Shown here in pieces: positions 43,504 through 53,541 of a DNA stretch of 64,000 bases (its first letter is position 1; every line of letters begins with the position of its first letter). The notes under the pieces are model-generated. The model did no database searches, was not told where the DNA came from, and saw only the letters and a program-made list of their open reading frames with translations. Both the position numbers and the translations under genes were made by a program. Source of the stretch: Azorhizobium oxalatiphilum (GTDB taxonomy: Bacteria; Pseudomonadota; Alphaproteobacteria; Rhizobiales; Xanthobacteraceae); the NCBI RefSeq assembly GCF_014635325.1, contig NZ_BMCT01000006.1, positions 248,001 through 312,000 on the forward strand, in the 5' to 3' direction.

Positions 43504-44529
43504 GTGGCCAAGGCCATAAGCCTCGCACTGCAAGGGGGAGGCGCCCATGGCGCCTTCACCTGGGGCGTGCTCGATCGCCTGTTGCAGGAAGACAGCATCA
43601 CCATTTCCGGCATCTCCGGCACCAGCGCCGGGGCCATGAATGCGGTGGTGCTGGCCTCGGGCCTTGCCAAGGGCGGGCCTGAGGCGGCACGCGCGGCGCT
43701 GGAGCAGTTCTGGCGCGACGTCTCCCGCGACGGGCGCATGTCGCCGCTCCAGCGCACCGCCTTCGACCGGCTGTTCGGTTCCTGGTCGCTGGCGCAGAAC
43801 CCGGCCTATCTGGCCTTCGAGGTGGCCTCGCGCTTCCTCTCGCCCTACGATCTCAACCCGCTCAATATCAATCCGCTGCGGGACATCCTCACCGCCCATG
43901 TGGATTTCGAGGCCATCCGTGCCTCGGACGTGAAGGTGTTCATCTCCGCCACCAATGTGCGCACGGGGCGCGCCCGCATCTTCGGTCATGAGGAGATGAC
44001 CGCCGAGGCGGTGATGGCCTCCGCCTGTCTGCCGCAGCTGTTCCAGGCGGTGGAGATCGACGGGGTGCCCTATTGGGACGGCGGCTACATGGGCAATCCG
44101 CCGCTGTTTCCGCTCTATGAGAAGGTGGAGGCGGAAGACCTGCTTCTGGTGCAGATCAACCCGATCCTGCGCGAAGAAACGCCGCGTACGGCGGCGGAGA
44201 TTCAGAACCGCATCAACGAGATCACTTTCAACGCCTCGTTGCTGGCGCAGCTGCGCATGATCCAGCGCGGCACCGAGCTGATCGAGCAGGGGCTGCTATC
44301 GCGCTGGACGCTAAAGGATCACCGCCTGCGTCGCATGCGCCTGCACCGCATCGGCGGCGAGGACGAACTGGCGAAGATGGACGTGTCGTCCAAGATGAAC
44401 CCGGAATGGGCCTTCCTGAAGCATCTGCACGACATCGGCCGGCAGAGCGCGGAGACTTTCCTCGCCGCCCATTTCGACGACATCGGCACCCGCAGCACGC
44501 TGGACCTCAAGCTTGAGCTGGAGGATTGA
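43504..44529 (+). CDS. Patatin-like phospholipase
   Basis: A 341-residue serine lipid hydrolase: oxyanion loop LQGGGAHGAF, nucleophile GISGTSAGAMNA, and the Asp dyad DGGYMGNPPL (about residue 196). GTG start at 43504, 10 bp after bdhA, with the motif beginning eight residues in, as usual. The operon with bdhA suggests a role in PHB-granule or lipid turnover; this is inferred. No signal peptide. Confidence 0.88.
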   Translation: MAKAISLALQGGGAHGAFTWGVLDRLLQEDSITISGISGTSAGAMNAVVLASGLAKGGPEAARAALEQFWRDVSRDGRMSPLQRTAFDRLFGSWSLAQNPAYLAFEVASRFLSPYDLNPLNINPLRDILTAHVDFEAIRASDVKVFISATNVRTGRARIFGHEEMTAEAVMASACLPQLFQAVEIDGVPYWDGGYMGNPPLFPLYEKVEAEDLLLVQINPILREETPRTAAEIQNRINEITFNASLLAQLRMIQRGTELIEQGLLSRWTLKDHRLRRMRLHRIGGEDELAKMDVSSKMNPEWAFLKHLHDIGRQSAETFLAAHFDDIGTRSTLDLKLELED

Positions 44530-44539
44530 GGGGAATGTC

Positions 44540-44965
44540 ATGACATCCGCAGCGAACCTGCTGGGCACATGGCGCATGCTGTCGTGGACGCGCACATCCG
44601 TCGCCACCGGCGTAGTTGAGGATGCGCTCGGCCCCAACCCCATCGGCTACATCGCCTATCACGCCGACGGCCGGATGATGGCCTTCGTCCAGCGGCGGGA
44701 GCGGCTGGTGCCGGACGGTCCGCTGACCCCGGCGCAGAAGGCGGAGCTGTTCGATTCCATGCTGGCCTATACGGCCGCCTATCGGGTCGAAGGTGACAGA
44801 GTGATCCACACGGTGGATGGCTCTTGGAACCCGCTCTGGGGCCGGGAGCCGCTGATCCGGCCGTTCACGCTCGACGGTGATCATCTGGTGATCAGCGGCG
44901 CACCGGGCCATGATCCCGTGACCGGCGACGAGGTGGTGTACCGGATGGAATTCGAGCGGGTGTAG
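44540..44965 (+). CDS. Lipocalin-like domain protein
   Basis: A 141-residue soluble beta-barrel protein of the lipocalin_5-like group: LLGTWRMLSWTRT at the start, NPIGYIAYHADGRMMAFVQRRER, then YTAAYRVEGDRVIHTVDGSWNPLWG. ATG at 44540, with GAGGGGAATGTC as upstream context, 10 bp after the patatin gene. Likely co-transcribed with bdhA-patatin. The ligand is unknown; such proteins often sit beside metabolic genes. Confidence 0.8.
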   Translation: MTSAANLLGTWRMLSWTRTSVATGVVEDALGPNPIGYIAYHADGRMMAFVQRRERLVPDGPLTPAQKAELFDSMLAYTAAYRVEGDRVIHTVDGSWNPLWGREPLIRPFTLDGDHLVISGAPGHDPVTGDEVVYRMEFERV

Positions 44966-45090
44966 GTGCGCGCCTTCTGCATCGCCCCCGTTTCCAGTGC
45001 GTGATCTTGCGTGAGGCCGCGTCACGGAACATCGTGCGCACCCGCCGGTTATTTTGCCGGCGGAGCGGTCGGTCGTTGCAAGGGAGCCGG

Positions 45091-45771
45091 GTGGTGCATC
45101 AGGGGCGCGCGGGATTTTTTCATCGTCTGGTTTTTGCGGCGGCGGGCGTCGGGGCCGCGTTCTGGGGCATGGCCGCGCACGCGCAAGCCGTGCCGCCGGG
45201 CTTCGATCAGCAGGCGGCCTTCAATCGTCTCCTGCTGTCGCCCACTATGCAGACATTCATCGCGACCAACGTCAATGCGCTCGAGAACCCGGTGCTGAAG
45301 GCGGAGTGCCCCAGCCTGAAGGTGCTGGAGGCCAACCGATACGACATCGTTCAGCGCCCCGTGTTCGAGCAGAACGGGCAGAGCGTGGGCCTGAAATCCG
45401 GCGTCTGGGTCAGCATGGTGAAGGTGGAGCGTTGCGGCCAACCGACCATGCGGCGGCTGCTCATCAAATATGAACCGGATCAGAAGCGCTTTCAGGCGAT
45501 CCCTCTGCTGCCCGGCGATTTCCGTGGCAATCTGCAACTGGAAGTCGACGCCCGGCGGATCGTCATTCCCGGCGTCATGGCGCTCGCCAAATGCAGCGAC
45601 GGCAAGCAAGTGTTCGCGCTCGACGTGAGATCCGGAGGTCCGTCCACGGCGGAGGGCTGGTCGGAGAGCTGGAGGCTGCAAACCTGCGGCCGGAAGGCAA
45701 CGGTGACGGTCCTCTACCGCAAGGTCGGCGACGGCATGGACATCACCGGCAAGGACATCAAGGTGGAGTGA
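45091..45771 (+). CDS. Secreted protein of unknown function
   Basis: A 226-residue exported protein. A basic n-region and hydrophobic stretch (FHRLVFAAAGVGAAFWGMAAHA) are followed by a cleavage-like AHA-Q. The mature part has four cysteines (AECPS, ERCGQ, AKCSD, QTCGR) in a beta-rich chain, so two disulfides are plausible. GTG at 45091 with AAGGGAGCCGG upstream is chosen; the frame is open upstream. It lies alone between the lipocalin-like gene and the convergent hydrolase. No family recognised. Confidence 0.65.
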   Translation: MVHQGRAGFFHRLVFAAAGVGAAFWGMAAHAQAVPPGFDQQAAFNRLLLSPTMQTFIATNVNALENPVLKAECPSLKVLEANRYDIVQRPVFEQNGQSVGLKSGVWVSMVKVERCGQPTMRRLLIKYEPDQKRFQAIPLLPGDFRGNLQLEVDARRIVIPGVMALAKCSDGKQVFALDVRSGGPSTAEGWSESWRLQTCGRKATVTVLYRKVGDGMDITGKDIKVE

Positions 45772-45849
45772 GGCGGGCGTAGCCGGCCATACCCGGCACG
45801 GCACCGGCGGCGCGCTCGACCGGCCGGCGGTGCTTGAAGGCCGGCCCCC

Positions 45850-47022
45850 TCAATCCTCCAGCCTGCTCACCGCCGGCCAGCCGAACACGCCGGTCGCGCG
45901 CTTGAGGATGGCGTCCACCAGCACGTTGCCGCTCTCAGAGCCGGTCATGATCACCATGCCCTGCCCGCGCTGCGGGAAGAACAGCATGTAGGCCTGATAG
46001 CCGGGGCTCTGGCCGCGCTTCATGGCGATGAGGTCGTTGCCCGTGCCGGCCACCGCAATGCCCAGCCCGTAGGGGCCCTTGGCCTGCGCCGTGAACATCA
46101 GGCGCGCGGTCTCCGGCTTCAGCAGAGCATTCGCCTCACCGCGATAGGCCGCCGAGACGATCACCATCAGCCGCGCCAGATCGGCCGGCGTGGACCACAG
46201 CCCGGTGGCGGCGAGCTCAGGCAGCACGCGCCAGCCGCCCACCAGCGCCGTGCCCGAGGCCTCGTGGCCCAGCGCCAGCGAATAGGCGCGCTCCTTGGGC
46301 GGGGGCTGGCGGAAGAAGCTGTCGATCATGCCGGTGGGTTTCAGCACCAGCGCTTCCATGGCGGTGGCGAAGGGAAGGCGCGTCACATCCTCGATCAACT
46401 GCTGGATCACCTCATAGGAGCCGGCCGAATAGGCAAAGCCGCTGCCCGGCACCCGCTCCACCTTGATGGGCGGAGCGTTGGACCAGGTGTCGCCGGCAAG
46501 GATCTGCTTGAGAGTGGGAATGCGCGAGCCCGGCGGATAGCCGGCGTAGGCCGGCACGCCGATGCCGGCTGTCATGCTGAGCAGGCCGCGCAGCGTCACC
46601 GGATGGCCGCGTGTGAACTCGCTTTCGGGGATATGCCAGGATTTCAGCTGGGCATTGACGTCGCCGTCCAGCGACAGCCGTCCGTCTTCCACCAGCCGCA
46701 AGGCGGCGATGGCGGTGACGAATTTGGACAGTGTGCCGGCCTGAAACGGGCTGACCGAACTGTCGCTGCCCAGCGCACCGGCCTCGGCGAGCTTGCCGCC
46801 CTCCACCACCGCGAGGCTCACCGAGGTGATGTGGAGGAGGGTCATGGCGTCCCGCAGACCCATGCGGTCGGGGCCGGTGAGGGACAGGCCCTCGTTCAGT
46901 TCTTCCAGCTTGGCGCGGATGTCATCCTGCGCGCGCGCGGCAGGGACGAAGCCGGCAAGGCCGAATGTGAGCGCGAGCGCAAGGATGAGGACAGTGACGA
47001 CCGGGCGGCGATCGGCAAACAT
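45850..47022 (-). CDS. Serine-hydrolase (class C beta-lactamase) fold protein with altered catalytic motifs
   Basis: A 390-residue periplasmic protein with a signal peptide (ending ARA-Q near residue 32). The fold of beta-lactamase/EstB-type hydrolases is clear (FQAGTLSKFVTAIAALRLVEDGRLSLDGDVN, then LLSMTAGIG, YSAGSYEVIQQLIEDVT). The usual S-x-x-K is T-L-S-K here, the Y-x-N position is YSA, and the K/H-x-G element reads GQSPGY. Threonine in place of the nucleophile plus the other two losses suggests a binding or altered-chemistry role. 74 bp from the MCC alpha gene on the same strand; it may be the last gene of that operon. Confidence 0.78.
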   Translation of the reverse strand: MFADRRPVVTVLILALALTFGLAGFVPAARAQDDIRAKLEELNEGLSLTGPDRMGLRDAMTLLHITSVSLAVVEGGKLAEAGALGSDSSVSPFQAGTLSKFVTAIAALRLVEDGRLSLDGDVNAQLKSWHIPESEFTRGHPVTLRGLLSMTAGIGVPAYAGYPPGSRIPTLKQILAGDTWSNAPPIKVERVPGSGFAYSAGSYEVIQQLIEDVTRLPFATAMEALVLKPTGMIDSFFRQPPPKERAYSLALGHEASGTALVGGWRVLPELAATGLWSTPADLARLMVIVSAAYRGEANALLKPETARLMFTAQAKGPYGLGIAVAGTGNDLIAMKRGQSPGYQAYMLFFPQRGQGMVIMTGSESGNVLVDAILKRATGVFGWPAVSRLED

Positions 47023-47096
47023 GAAGGTACACGCTCCGGGACGGATGCAGTGCGGTACTCAACCACAATCATGGTTGCAACTGAAATTGCTTTTGT

Positions 47097-49094
47097 TCAG
47101 TTCAATTCCTCCAGCACCAGCAGTTCCGCACCCTCGTCCACCAGATCGCCCACGGAAAAGTGAAGCTTGGCCACGCGCCCGTCGCGAGGGGCGGTGACGG
47201 TGTGCTCCATCTTCATGGCCTCCACCACCACCAGCGCGGTGCCCTTTGTCACCTCCTGCCCATCCTCCACGGCAATGCGAATCACTGTGCCGGGCATGGG
47301 CGCAACGAGACGGCCGGCGGTGCCTGTGGCATCGATCGAGGCAACGCGGGGATCGACGAAATCGATCGCGCGTTCGGTGCCGCCGGCAAAGACGGTGAGC
47401 TTCATGCCGGAGCGCACCACCCGCGCTTTCAGCCGCACGCCGGCGAGTCGCGCCGCGAGCGTGCCGTCCGCCTCCCGCGTGCCTTCCACCGGCAACGGTC
47501 CGCCCGGCAGGTCCAGCACGAAGCCGTTCGGCCGGTAGTGGGCGCGCACCGCGATGCGGGCGCCCTGATCGGAGAAGGTGAGGTCCACGTGCGCCGCCCT
47601 GTTGAGCCGCCAGCCGGGGGCGAGGCCCCAGGGCGAGAAGGGGTCCGCCGGATCGGCGGCGGCGGCCGAGACGCGAGCCTCTTCCAGCAGGATGGAGAGA
47701 GCAGCGAGCGCCAAAGTGCGGTCGTCCGCCGGCTCCGGCATAGGCAACAGGTCGGCCGCATGGCGGGCGATGAAGCCAGTGTCGAGATCCGCAGCGGCGA
47801 AGGCCGGATGGCCGGCGATGGCGGCAAGGAAGGTGCGGTTGGTGGCAAGGCCCACCACTTCGGTGGCGGCGAGCGCGGCGGCGAGCCGCCCCACCGCCTC
47901 GGCCCGGTCGGTACCGGCGGCGATGATCTTGGCGATCATCGGGTCGTAATGGATGGAGACGCTGTCCCCGGCCCGCACGCCTGCATCCACTCGTACGCCG
48001 GGCACGTCCACCGGCAAGCGGAGGTGATCGAGCCGGCCGACCTGGGGCAGGAAATCCCGTTGTGGGTCTTCCGCATAGAGGCGGACTTCGATGGCGGCAC
48101 CCTGAAGCGGAATCTGCTCCTGCGTGAGCGGCAACGGCTCGCCGCGTGCGACCCGCAACTGCCACTCCACCAGATCCTGCCCGGTAATGGCTTCGGTGAC
48201 GGGATGCTCCACCTGCAGGCGGGTGTTCATCTCCATGAAGAAGAAGCCGTCGCCCTCGGCGATGAATTCCACCGTGCCGGCGCCCACATAGCCCACGGCT
48301 TTCGCGGCATCGACGGCCGCCTTGCCCATGGCGGCGCGGCGCTCGGGCGGAAGGCCGGGCGCGGGGGCTTCCTCCACCACCTTCTGGTGGCGGCGCTGGA
48401 TGGAGCAGTCGCGTTCGTGCAGATAGACGGCATTCCCGTGCGTATCGGCGAACACCTGCACCTCGATATGGCGAGGACGGGTGAGATATTTTTCGATCAG
48501 CACCCGGTCATCACCGAAAGCACCTTTCGCCTCGCGTTGGGCAGAGGCGAGGGCGTCGGCAAACTCGCCGGCCACATTGACCACCTTCATGCCCTTGCCG
48601 CCGCCGCCGGCGGAGGCCTTGATGAGCACGGGATAACCGATGCGGTCCGCCTCGCGGGCAAGCAGCGTGGGATCCTGATCGGTGCCGTGATAGCCGGGAA
48701 CCAGCGGCACGCTGGCCTTCTCCATCAGCGCCTTGGCAGCGCTCTTCGAGCCCATGGCGCGGATGGCGGAGGCGGGCGGCCCCACGAAGATGATGCCGGC
48801 GTTGACGCAGGCGTCGGCAAACTCCGCATTCTCGGAGAGGAAGCCGTAGCCGGGGTGGATGGCATCCGCCCCGCTCTTCTTTGCGGCCTCCAGAATGGCG
48901 TCGATGCGCAGATAGCTCTCGCGGGCGGGGGCGGGGCCGATGGGCCAGGCTTCGTCCGCCACTTCCACGTGCAGCGCGCGGGCGTCCGCGTCCGAATAGA
49001 CCGCCACCGTGGCGATGCCCATGGCTTTGGCGGTGCGCATGACGCGCACGGCGATTTCGCCGCGATTGGCGACGAGCAGCTTGCGCAGGCTCAT
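47097..49094 (-). CDS. Methylcrotonyl-CoA-type carboxylase alpha subunit (biotin carboxylase + BCCP)
   Basis: 665 residues. Biotin carboxylase domain about 1-445 (KLLVANRGEIAVRVMR, ATP loop KASAGGGGKGMK, active-site MEMNTRLQVEHPVTE), a linker domain, and a C-terminal biotinyl domain about 590-665 with the biotin lysine in VEAMKMEHT. It carboxylates its biotin for the beta subunit. With the enoyl-CoA hydratase and beta subunit upstream (13 bp and overlapping), this matches the liuBCD set of leucine/isovalerate degradation; geranyl-CoA carboxylase is the alternative. ATG with GCGGAGGAACAGC upstream. Confidence 0.88.
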   Translation of the reverse strand: MSLRKLLVANRGEIAVRVMRTAKAMGIATVAVYSDADARALHVEVADEAWPIGPAPARESYLRIDAILEAAKKSGADAIHPGYGFLSENAEFADACVNAGIIFVGPPASAIRAMGSKSAAKALMEKASVPLVPGYHGTDQDPTLLAREADRIGYPVLIKASAGGGGKGMKVVNVAGEFADALASAQREAKGAFGDDRVLIEKYLTRPRHIEVQVFADTHGNAVYLHERDCSIQRRHQKVVEEAPAPGLPPERRAAMGKAAVDAAKAVGYVGAGTVEFIAEGDGFFFMEMNTRLQVEHPVTEAITGQDLVEWQLRVARGEPLPLTQEQIPLQGAAIEVRLYAEDPQRDFLPQVGRLDHLRLPVDVPGVRVDAGVRAGDSVSIHYDPMIAKIIAAGTDRAEAVGRLAAALAATEVVGLATNRTFLAAIAGHPAFAAADLDTGFIARHAADLLPMPEPADDRTLALAALSILLEEARVSAAAADPADPFSPWGLAPGWRLNRAAHVDLTFSDQGARIAVRAHYRPNGFVLDLPGGPLPVEGTREADGTLAARLAGVRLKARVVRSGMKLTVFAGGTERAIDFVDPRVASIDATGTAGRLVAPMPGTVIRIAVEDGQEVTKGTALVVVEAMKMEHTVTAPRDGRVAKLHFSVGDLVDEGAELLVLEELN

Positions 49095-49107
49095 GCTGTT
49101 CCTCCGC

Positions 49108-49884
49108 TCATGATCTGCCCCATTCGGGTTTGCGTTTTTCGAGGAAGGCGGCGAGCCCCTCGCGCCCGTCCGCGCTGGCGCGCTGGTCGGCGATGCGATG
49201 GGCGGTGTTGGCGATAACGTCGTTTGAGAGCGGCCGGTCTACGGCGGCGATCAGCGCCTTGGTGGCCGCCACCGCCTCAGAACTCGCGGCGCGCAGGGCT
49301 TTCAGGTAGCGGGCGAGGGCGCCGTCCAGCTCCTCCGGCGGCACCACCTCATGCACGAGGCCGAGGCGGCGGGCGGTCTGGGCAGAGAAACGTTCGGCGG
49401 TGAGGAAGAAGCGCCGAGCCTCCCGCGCGCCCATGGCCCGCACCAGATAGGGGCTGATGACAGCCGGGATGAGGCCGATGCGCACCTCTGTGACGGCGAA
49501 TTCCGCCTCCGGCACGGCCACTGCGATGTCGCAGCAGGCGATCAGCCCGAGCGCCCCGGCGAAGGCCGAGCCCTGGACGCGGGCAAGGGTGGGCTTGGGG
49601 CAGGTGTCGATCACCTGCATCAGCCGGGCGAGCTTTTCCGCATCCGCCACGTTCTCGGCGTGGGAATAGGCGGCCATGCGGCGCATCCAGTTGAGATCGC
49701 CGCCGGAGCAGAAGGTCGGACCTTCCGCCCGCAGCAGGATGGCGCGCACGGTGGAATCCGCGCCCGCCGCTTCGTAGGCTTGCGTGAGCGCGTCGATCAG
49801 CGTGTCGTCGAAGGCGTTGTGCACCTCCGGCCGATTGAGAGTGAGGAAGGCGACGCCGTCCTCGTGGGAGATGAGAAGGCTCAC
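49108..49884 (-). CDS. Enoyl-CoA hydratase (methylglutaconyl-CoA hydratase-like)
   Basis: A 258-residue crotonase-fold enzyme: [17 protein letters not shown], oxyanion loop [36 protein letters not shown], and [18 protein letters not shown]. The SGGDL loop and the glutamate in AVTEV fit family catalytic positions. Within the MCC operon it most probably hydrates 3-methylglutaconyl-CoA (LiuC-type). GTG start overlapping the beta-subunit stop (GTGA). Confidence 0.85.
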   Translation of the reverse strand: MSLLISHEDGVAFLTLNRPEVHNAFDDTLIDALTQAYEAAGADSTVRAILLRAEGPTFCSGGDLNWMRRMAAYSHAENVADAEKLARLMQVIDTCPKPTLARVQGSAFAGALGLIACCDIAVAVPEAEFAVTEVRIGLIPAVISPYLVRAMGAREARRFFLTAERFSAQTARRLGLVHEVVPPEELDGALARYLKALRAASSEAVAATKALIAAVDRPLSNDVIANTAHRIADQRASADGREGLAAFLEKRKPEWGRS

Positions 49885-51488
49885 ATCCGGAACACGCCGA
49901 AGCGCGTCTCCCTCTCGGGGGCGTTCAGCGACGCAGACAGGGCCAAAGCCAGCACCATGCGGGTGTCGGCGGGGTCGATCACGCCATCGTCCCACAGCCG
50001 GGCAGAGGAATAATAGGGATGGCCCTGCACCTCGTATTGCGCCTGGATGGGGGCCTTGAAGGCGGCTTCTTCCTCGGCCGCCCAACTGCCGCCGCGCCCC
50101 TCGATGCCGTCGCGCTTCACCTGTGCCAGAACGTTGGCCGCCTGCTCGCCACCCATTACCGAGATGCGCGCATTGGGCCACATCCAGAGGAAGCGCGGAT
50201 CATAGGCGCGCCCGCACATGCCGTAATTGCCAGCACCGAATGAGTTGCCGATCACCACGGTGAATTTGGGCACGCTGGCGCAGGACACCGCCGTGACCAG
50301 CTTGGCGCCATCCTTGGCGATGCCGCCGGCCTCGTATTTGCGGCCAACCATGAAGCCGGTGATGTTCTGCAGGAAGACCAGTGGGATATTGCGCTGGCAG
50401 CAAAGCTCAACGAAATGCGCGCCTTTCTGCGCGCTCTCGGAGAACAGGATGCCGTTATTGGCGATGATGCCCACCGGATAGCCGAAGATGTGGGCAAAGC
50501 CCGTCACCAGCGTCTGGCCGTAAAGCGGCTTGAACTCGTCGAATTCGGAACCGTCCACGATGCGGGCGATGATCTGCCTCACGTCGAACGGCTTCTTCGG
50601 ATCCTGCGAGACGATGCCGTAGATCTCCTCCGCATCGTAGAGCGGCGCCTTCGGCGGCCGGATCTCAAGCCCGTGGTCCTTGCGGCGGTTGAGCCCGGCG
50701 ACGATGGTGCGGGCGATGCCGAGCGCATGCGCGTCGTTCTCCGCCATGTGGTCGGAGACGCCCGAAGTGCGGGTGTGCACGTCCGCCCCGCCCAGTTCTT
50801 CCGCCGTAACCACCTCGCCGGTGGCGGCCTTAACCAGCGGCGGGCCGCCGAGGAAGATGGTGGCCTGGTTCTTCACCATGATGGACTGGTCGGCCATGGC
50901 CGGCACATAGGCCCCGCCCGCCGTGCACGAGCCCATCACCACCGCGATCTGGGCGATGCCCTCCGAGGACATGTTGGCCTGATTGAAGAAGATGCGGCCG
51001 AAATGCTCGCGGTCCGGGAACACCTCGTCCTGATTGGGCAGGTTGGCGCCGCCTGAGTCCACCAGATAGAGGCAGGGCAGATGGTTTTCCCGGGCGATGG
51101 CCTGCGCCCGCAGATGCTTCTTCACCGTCATGGGAAAGTAGGTGCCGCCCTTCACGGTGGCATCATTGGCCACGATCATGCACTCGCGGCCCGATACGCG
51201 GCCGATGCCGGTGATGATGCCGGCGGCGGGCACCTCGTCGTCATAGAGGCCGTGGGCAGCCAGCTGCGAGAGTTCGAGGAAGGGCGAGCCGGTGTCCAGC
51301 AGGGTGCGAATGCGATCGCGCGGCAGCAGTTTTCCGCGCTTCAGGTGGCGTTCGCGGGCCACCGTCCCGCCGCCTTCCGCGATGTGATCCACGGTCTGGC
51401 GCAAGTCGGCAACGCTGGTCGCGAGCGCCTCCCGGTTGCGGGCGTAGGCGTCCGAGCGGCGGTCTACCGCATCCTCGATGATGGCCAT
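49881..51488 (-). CDS. Methylcrotonyl-CoA-type carboxylase beta subunit
   Basis: A 535-residue carboxyltransferase. Two crotonase-like halves: N-terminal ([36 protein letters not shown]) and C-terminal ([44 protein letters not shown]). It ends FGVFRM, as MCC beta subunits do. Length matches LiuB/MccB (about 535). First gene of the leftward operon. The 170-bp upstream gap carries a candidate TetR operator at 51616-51636. Confidence 0.9.
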   Translation of the reverse strand: MAIIEDAVDRRSDAYARNREALATSVADLRQTVDHIAEGGGTVARERHLKRGKLLPRDRIRTLLDTGSPFLELSQLAAHGLYDDEVPAAGIITGIGRVSGRECMIVANDATVKGGTYFPMTVKKHLRAQAIARENHLPCLYLVDSGGANLPNQDEVFPDREHFGRIFFNQANMSSEGIAQIAVVMGSCTAGGAYVPAMADQSIMVKNQATIFLGGPPLVKAATGEVVTAEELGGADVHTRTSGVSDHMAENDAHALGIARTIVAGLNRRKDHGLEIRPPKAPLYDAEEIYGIVSQDPKKPFDVRQIIARIVDGSEFDEFKPLYGQTLVTGFAHIFGYPVGIIANNGILFSESAQKGAHFVELCCQRNIPLVFLQNITGFMVGRKYEAGGIAKDGAKLVTAVSCASVPKFTVVIGNSFGAGNYGMCGRAYDPRFLWMWPNARISVMGGEQAANVLAQVKRDGIEGRGGSWAAEEEAAFKAPIQAQYEVQGHPYYSSARLWDDGVIDPADTRMVLALALSASLNAPERETRFGVFRM

Positions 51489-51615
51489 TGGGTCCGTCCC
51501 TCGAGCGTTTCACCCTTCATCCGGTGGAGCGGACGCACGGCTCCACCGGCCGGAAAACCGGCCTCAAGGGTCGCCAGACGTATCCTCCACCGCCGGTCAG
51601 CGCCGGCTTCTTATG

Positions 51616-51636
51616 GAAACGATCGTGCGTTTTTTT
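51616..51636. promoter_or_regulatory. Candidate TetR operator A, upstream of the carboxylase operon
   Basis: Dyad AAACGATCGTGCGTTT (half-sites AAACG / CGTTT) followed by a T-run, 128 bp upstream of the beta-subunit start. In a 21-bp window 17 bases match operator B near the transporter operon (read on the opposite strand). Confidence 0.6.
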
Positions 51637-51658
51637 AATTGCGCCCGCAAGGGGCAAT

Positions 51659-52294
51659 TCACGCCCGCTTCAATTGCCGCGGCGCGGCTGCGGTGGGCAG
51701 TACCCCCGCAGCCACCCCGCCGGTGACGAGATCGGTATAGATGATCACCAGTTCATCCTGGCTGAGGCGGCCTTCGGGCCGGTACCACATGCAGATTCCG
51801 GTGAGCATGGAGATGATGGCATAGGTGCTCACGCGCGGCTCGGTGACTTTGAAAACCCCCTCGGCGACACCGGCGCGCAGGATTTCCTCCAGCAGGCCCT
51901 CATAGCGCCGTCGCATGGCCACCACCTCGGCGCGGTGCGCCTCTTCCAGGCTGCGGATCTCCATGTTGGCGATGAACACATGGGCCATGCGCGTCATATG
52001 GTAGCGCAGGTGGAAGCCCACATAGGCGCGCAGCCGCTCCGTGGGCGTTGTGCACCCTGCGAGCGCTTCGTCCACCCTGGCCTGCAGGTCCTCCATGTGG
52101 TCGCGCACGATGTCGAACAGCAGGCTCTGCTTGTTGTCGAAATATTTGTAGAGCGAGCCCGATTGCAGGCCGACCTCGGCCGCCAGCTGCCGCAGGCTCA
52201 TGGCCTCGTAGCCGTGCCGGTAGATCAGCTTCACGCCCGCCTGGCGGATCGCCTCGGCCGTGCGTGCGCCATTGGACCCCACTGTCCGCGCCAT
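51659..52294 (-). CDS. TetR-family regulator
   Basis: A 211-residue regulator. N-terminal TetR HTH (about 10-56): EAIRQAGVKLIYRHGYEAMSLRQLAAEVGLQSGSLYKYFDNKQSLLFDI. All-helical ligand domain after that, with a TetR_C-type tail. ATG at 52294 chosen at the start of the HTH leader. It lies between two operons carrying similar dyads, so it probably senses an acyl-CoA or acid intermediate and represses both. That regulatory role is inference. Confidence 0.9.
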   Translation of the reverse strand: MARTVGSNGARTAEAIRQAGVKLIYRHGYEAMSLRQLAAEVGLQSGSLYKYFDNKQSLLFDIVRDHMEDLQARVDEALAGCTTPTERLRAYVGFHLRYHMTRMAHVFIANMEIRSLEEAHRAEVVAMRRRYEGLLEEILRAGVAEGVFKVTEPRVSTYAIISMLTGICMWYRPEGRLSQDELVIIYTDLVTGGVAAGVLPTAAAPRQLKRA

Positions 52295-52371
52295 GTGCGC
52301 TTTCGTCCTTCGCCCCGACGGTTCGACGCTGCGATGCTGAACGCGCAGGGCCATCCGGTCTTGTGATTTCG

Positions 52372-52407
52372 GAAGGGGCGCATCGGCCTTGCGATGCCGG
52401 ACCCTTC
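52372..52407. other. Nested hairpin in the TetR-ABC intergenic region
   Basis: Outer arms GAAGGG / CCCTTC and inner arms GCATCG / CGATGC around a 6-nt loop, 78 bp upstream of the TetR start. Its role is unknown; it may shape the TetR mRNA leader or be a protein site. Confidence 0.35.
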
Positions 52408-52477
52408 GGTGTCTGATGCTGCCGCGAACGCTGCGCGACGCGGGTTAGATTGATCGTCCTGTCGCCGCCGCGCAAGT

Positions 52478-52489
52478 GAGACATGTCTC
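52478..52489. promoter_or_regulatory. Perfect 12-bp palindrome in the TetR-ABC intergenic region
   Basis: GAGACATGTCTC, fully self-complementary, midway in the 369-bp divergent gap. It could be a second operator or an unrelated regulator site. Function unproven. Confidence 0.35.
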
Positions 52490-52523
52490 TCTCGCTGCGC
52501 GAAGAGGGCTTGACCACATCAAA

Positions 52524-52544
52524 AAAAGAACGTTCGATTGTTTC
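52524..52544. promoter_or_regulatory. Candidate TetR operator B, upstream of the ABC-transporter operon
   Basis: On the minus strand AAACAATCGAACGTTC followed by a T-run. 120 bp upstream of the transporter ATPase start. It matches operator A at 17 of 21 positions, with half-sites AAACR / CGTTY and a 6-bp spacer. It also contains the 8-bp palindrome GAACGTTC. Confidence 0.6.
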
Positions 52545-52663
52545 TGCAACCCGACGCATGATCGGGGCAAAACAAGGCGCCCCACGCCAACTTTGAACGG
52601 GCGCCACACCGGAGGAAGCGCACGGCCATAAGGCCGGCGAACGCCTCCGCATGGGAGGACGGC

Positions 52664-53533
<870 letters not shown>

Positions 53534-53541
53534 GGCGCGCC

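Noticed and set aside
47160-49217. 685-codon + strand frame opposite the carboxylase alpha gene
   Set aside because: Antisense of an intact biotin carboxylase; His/Gly-rich nonsense product.
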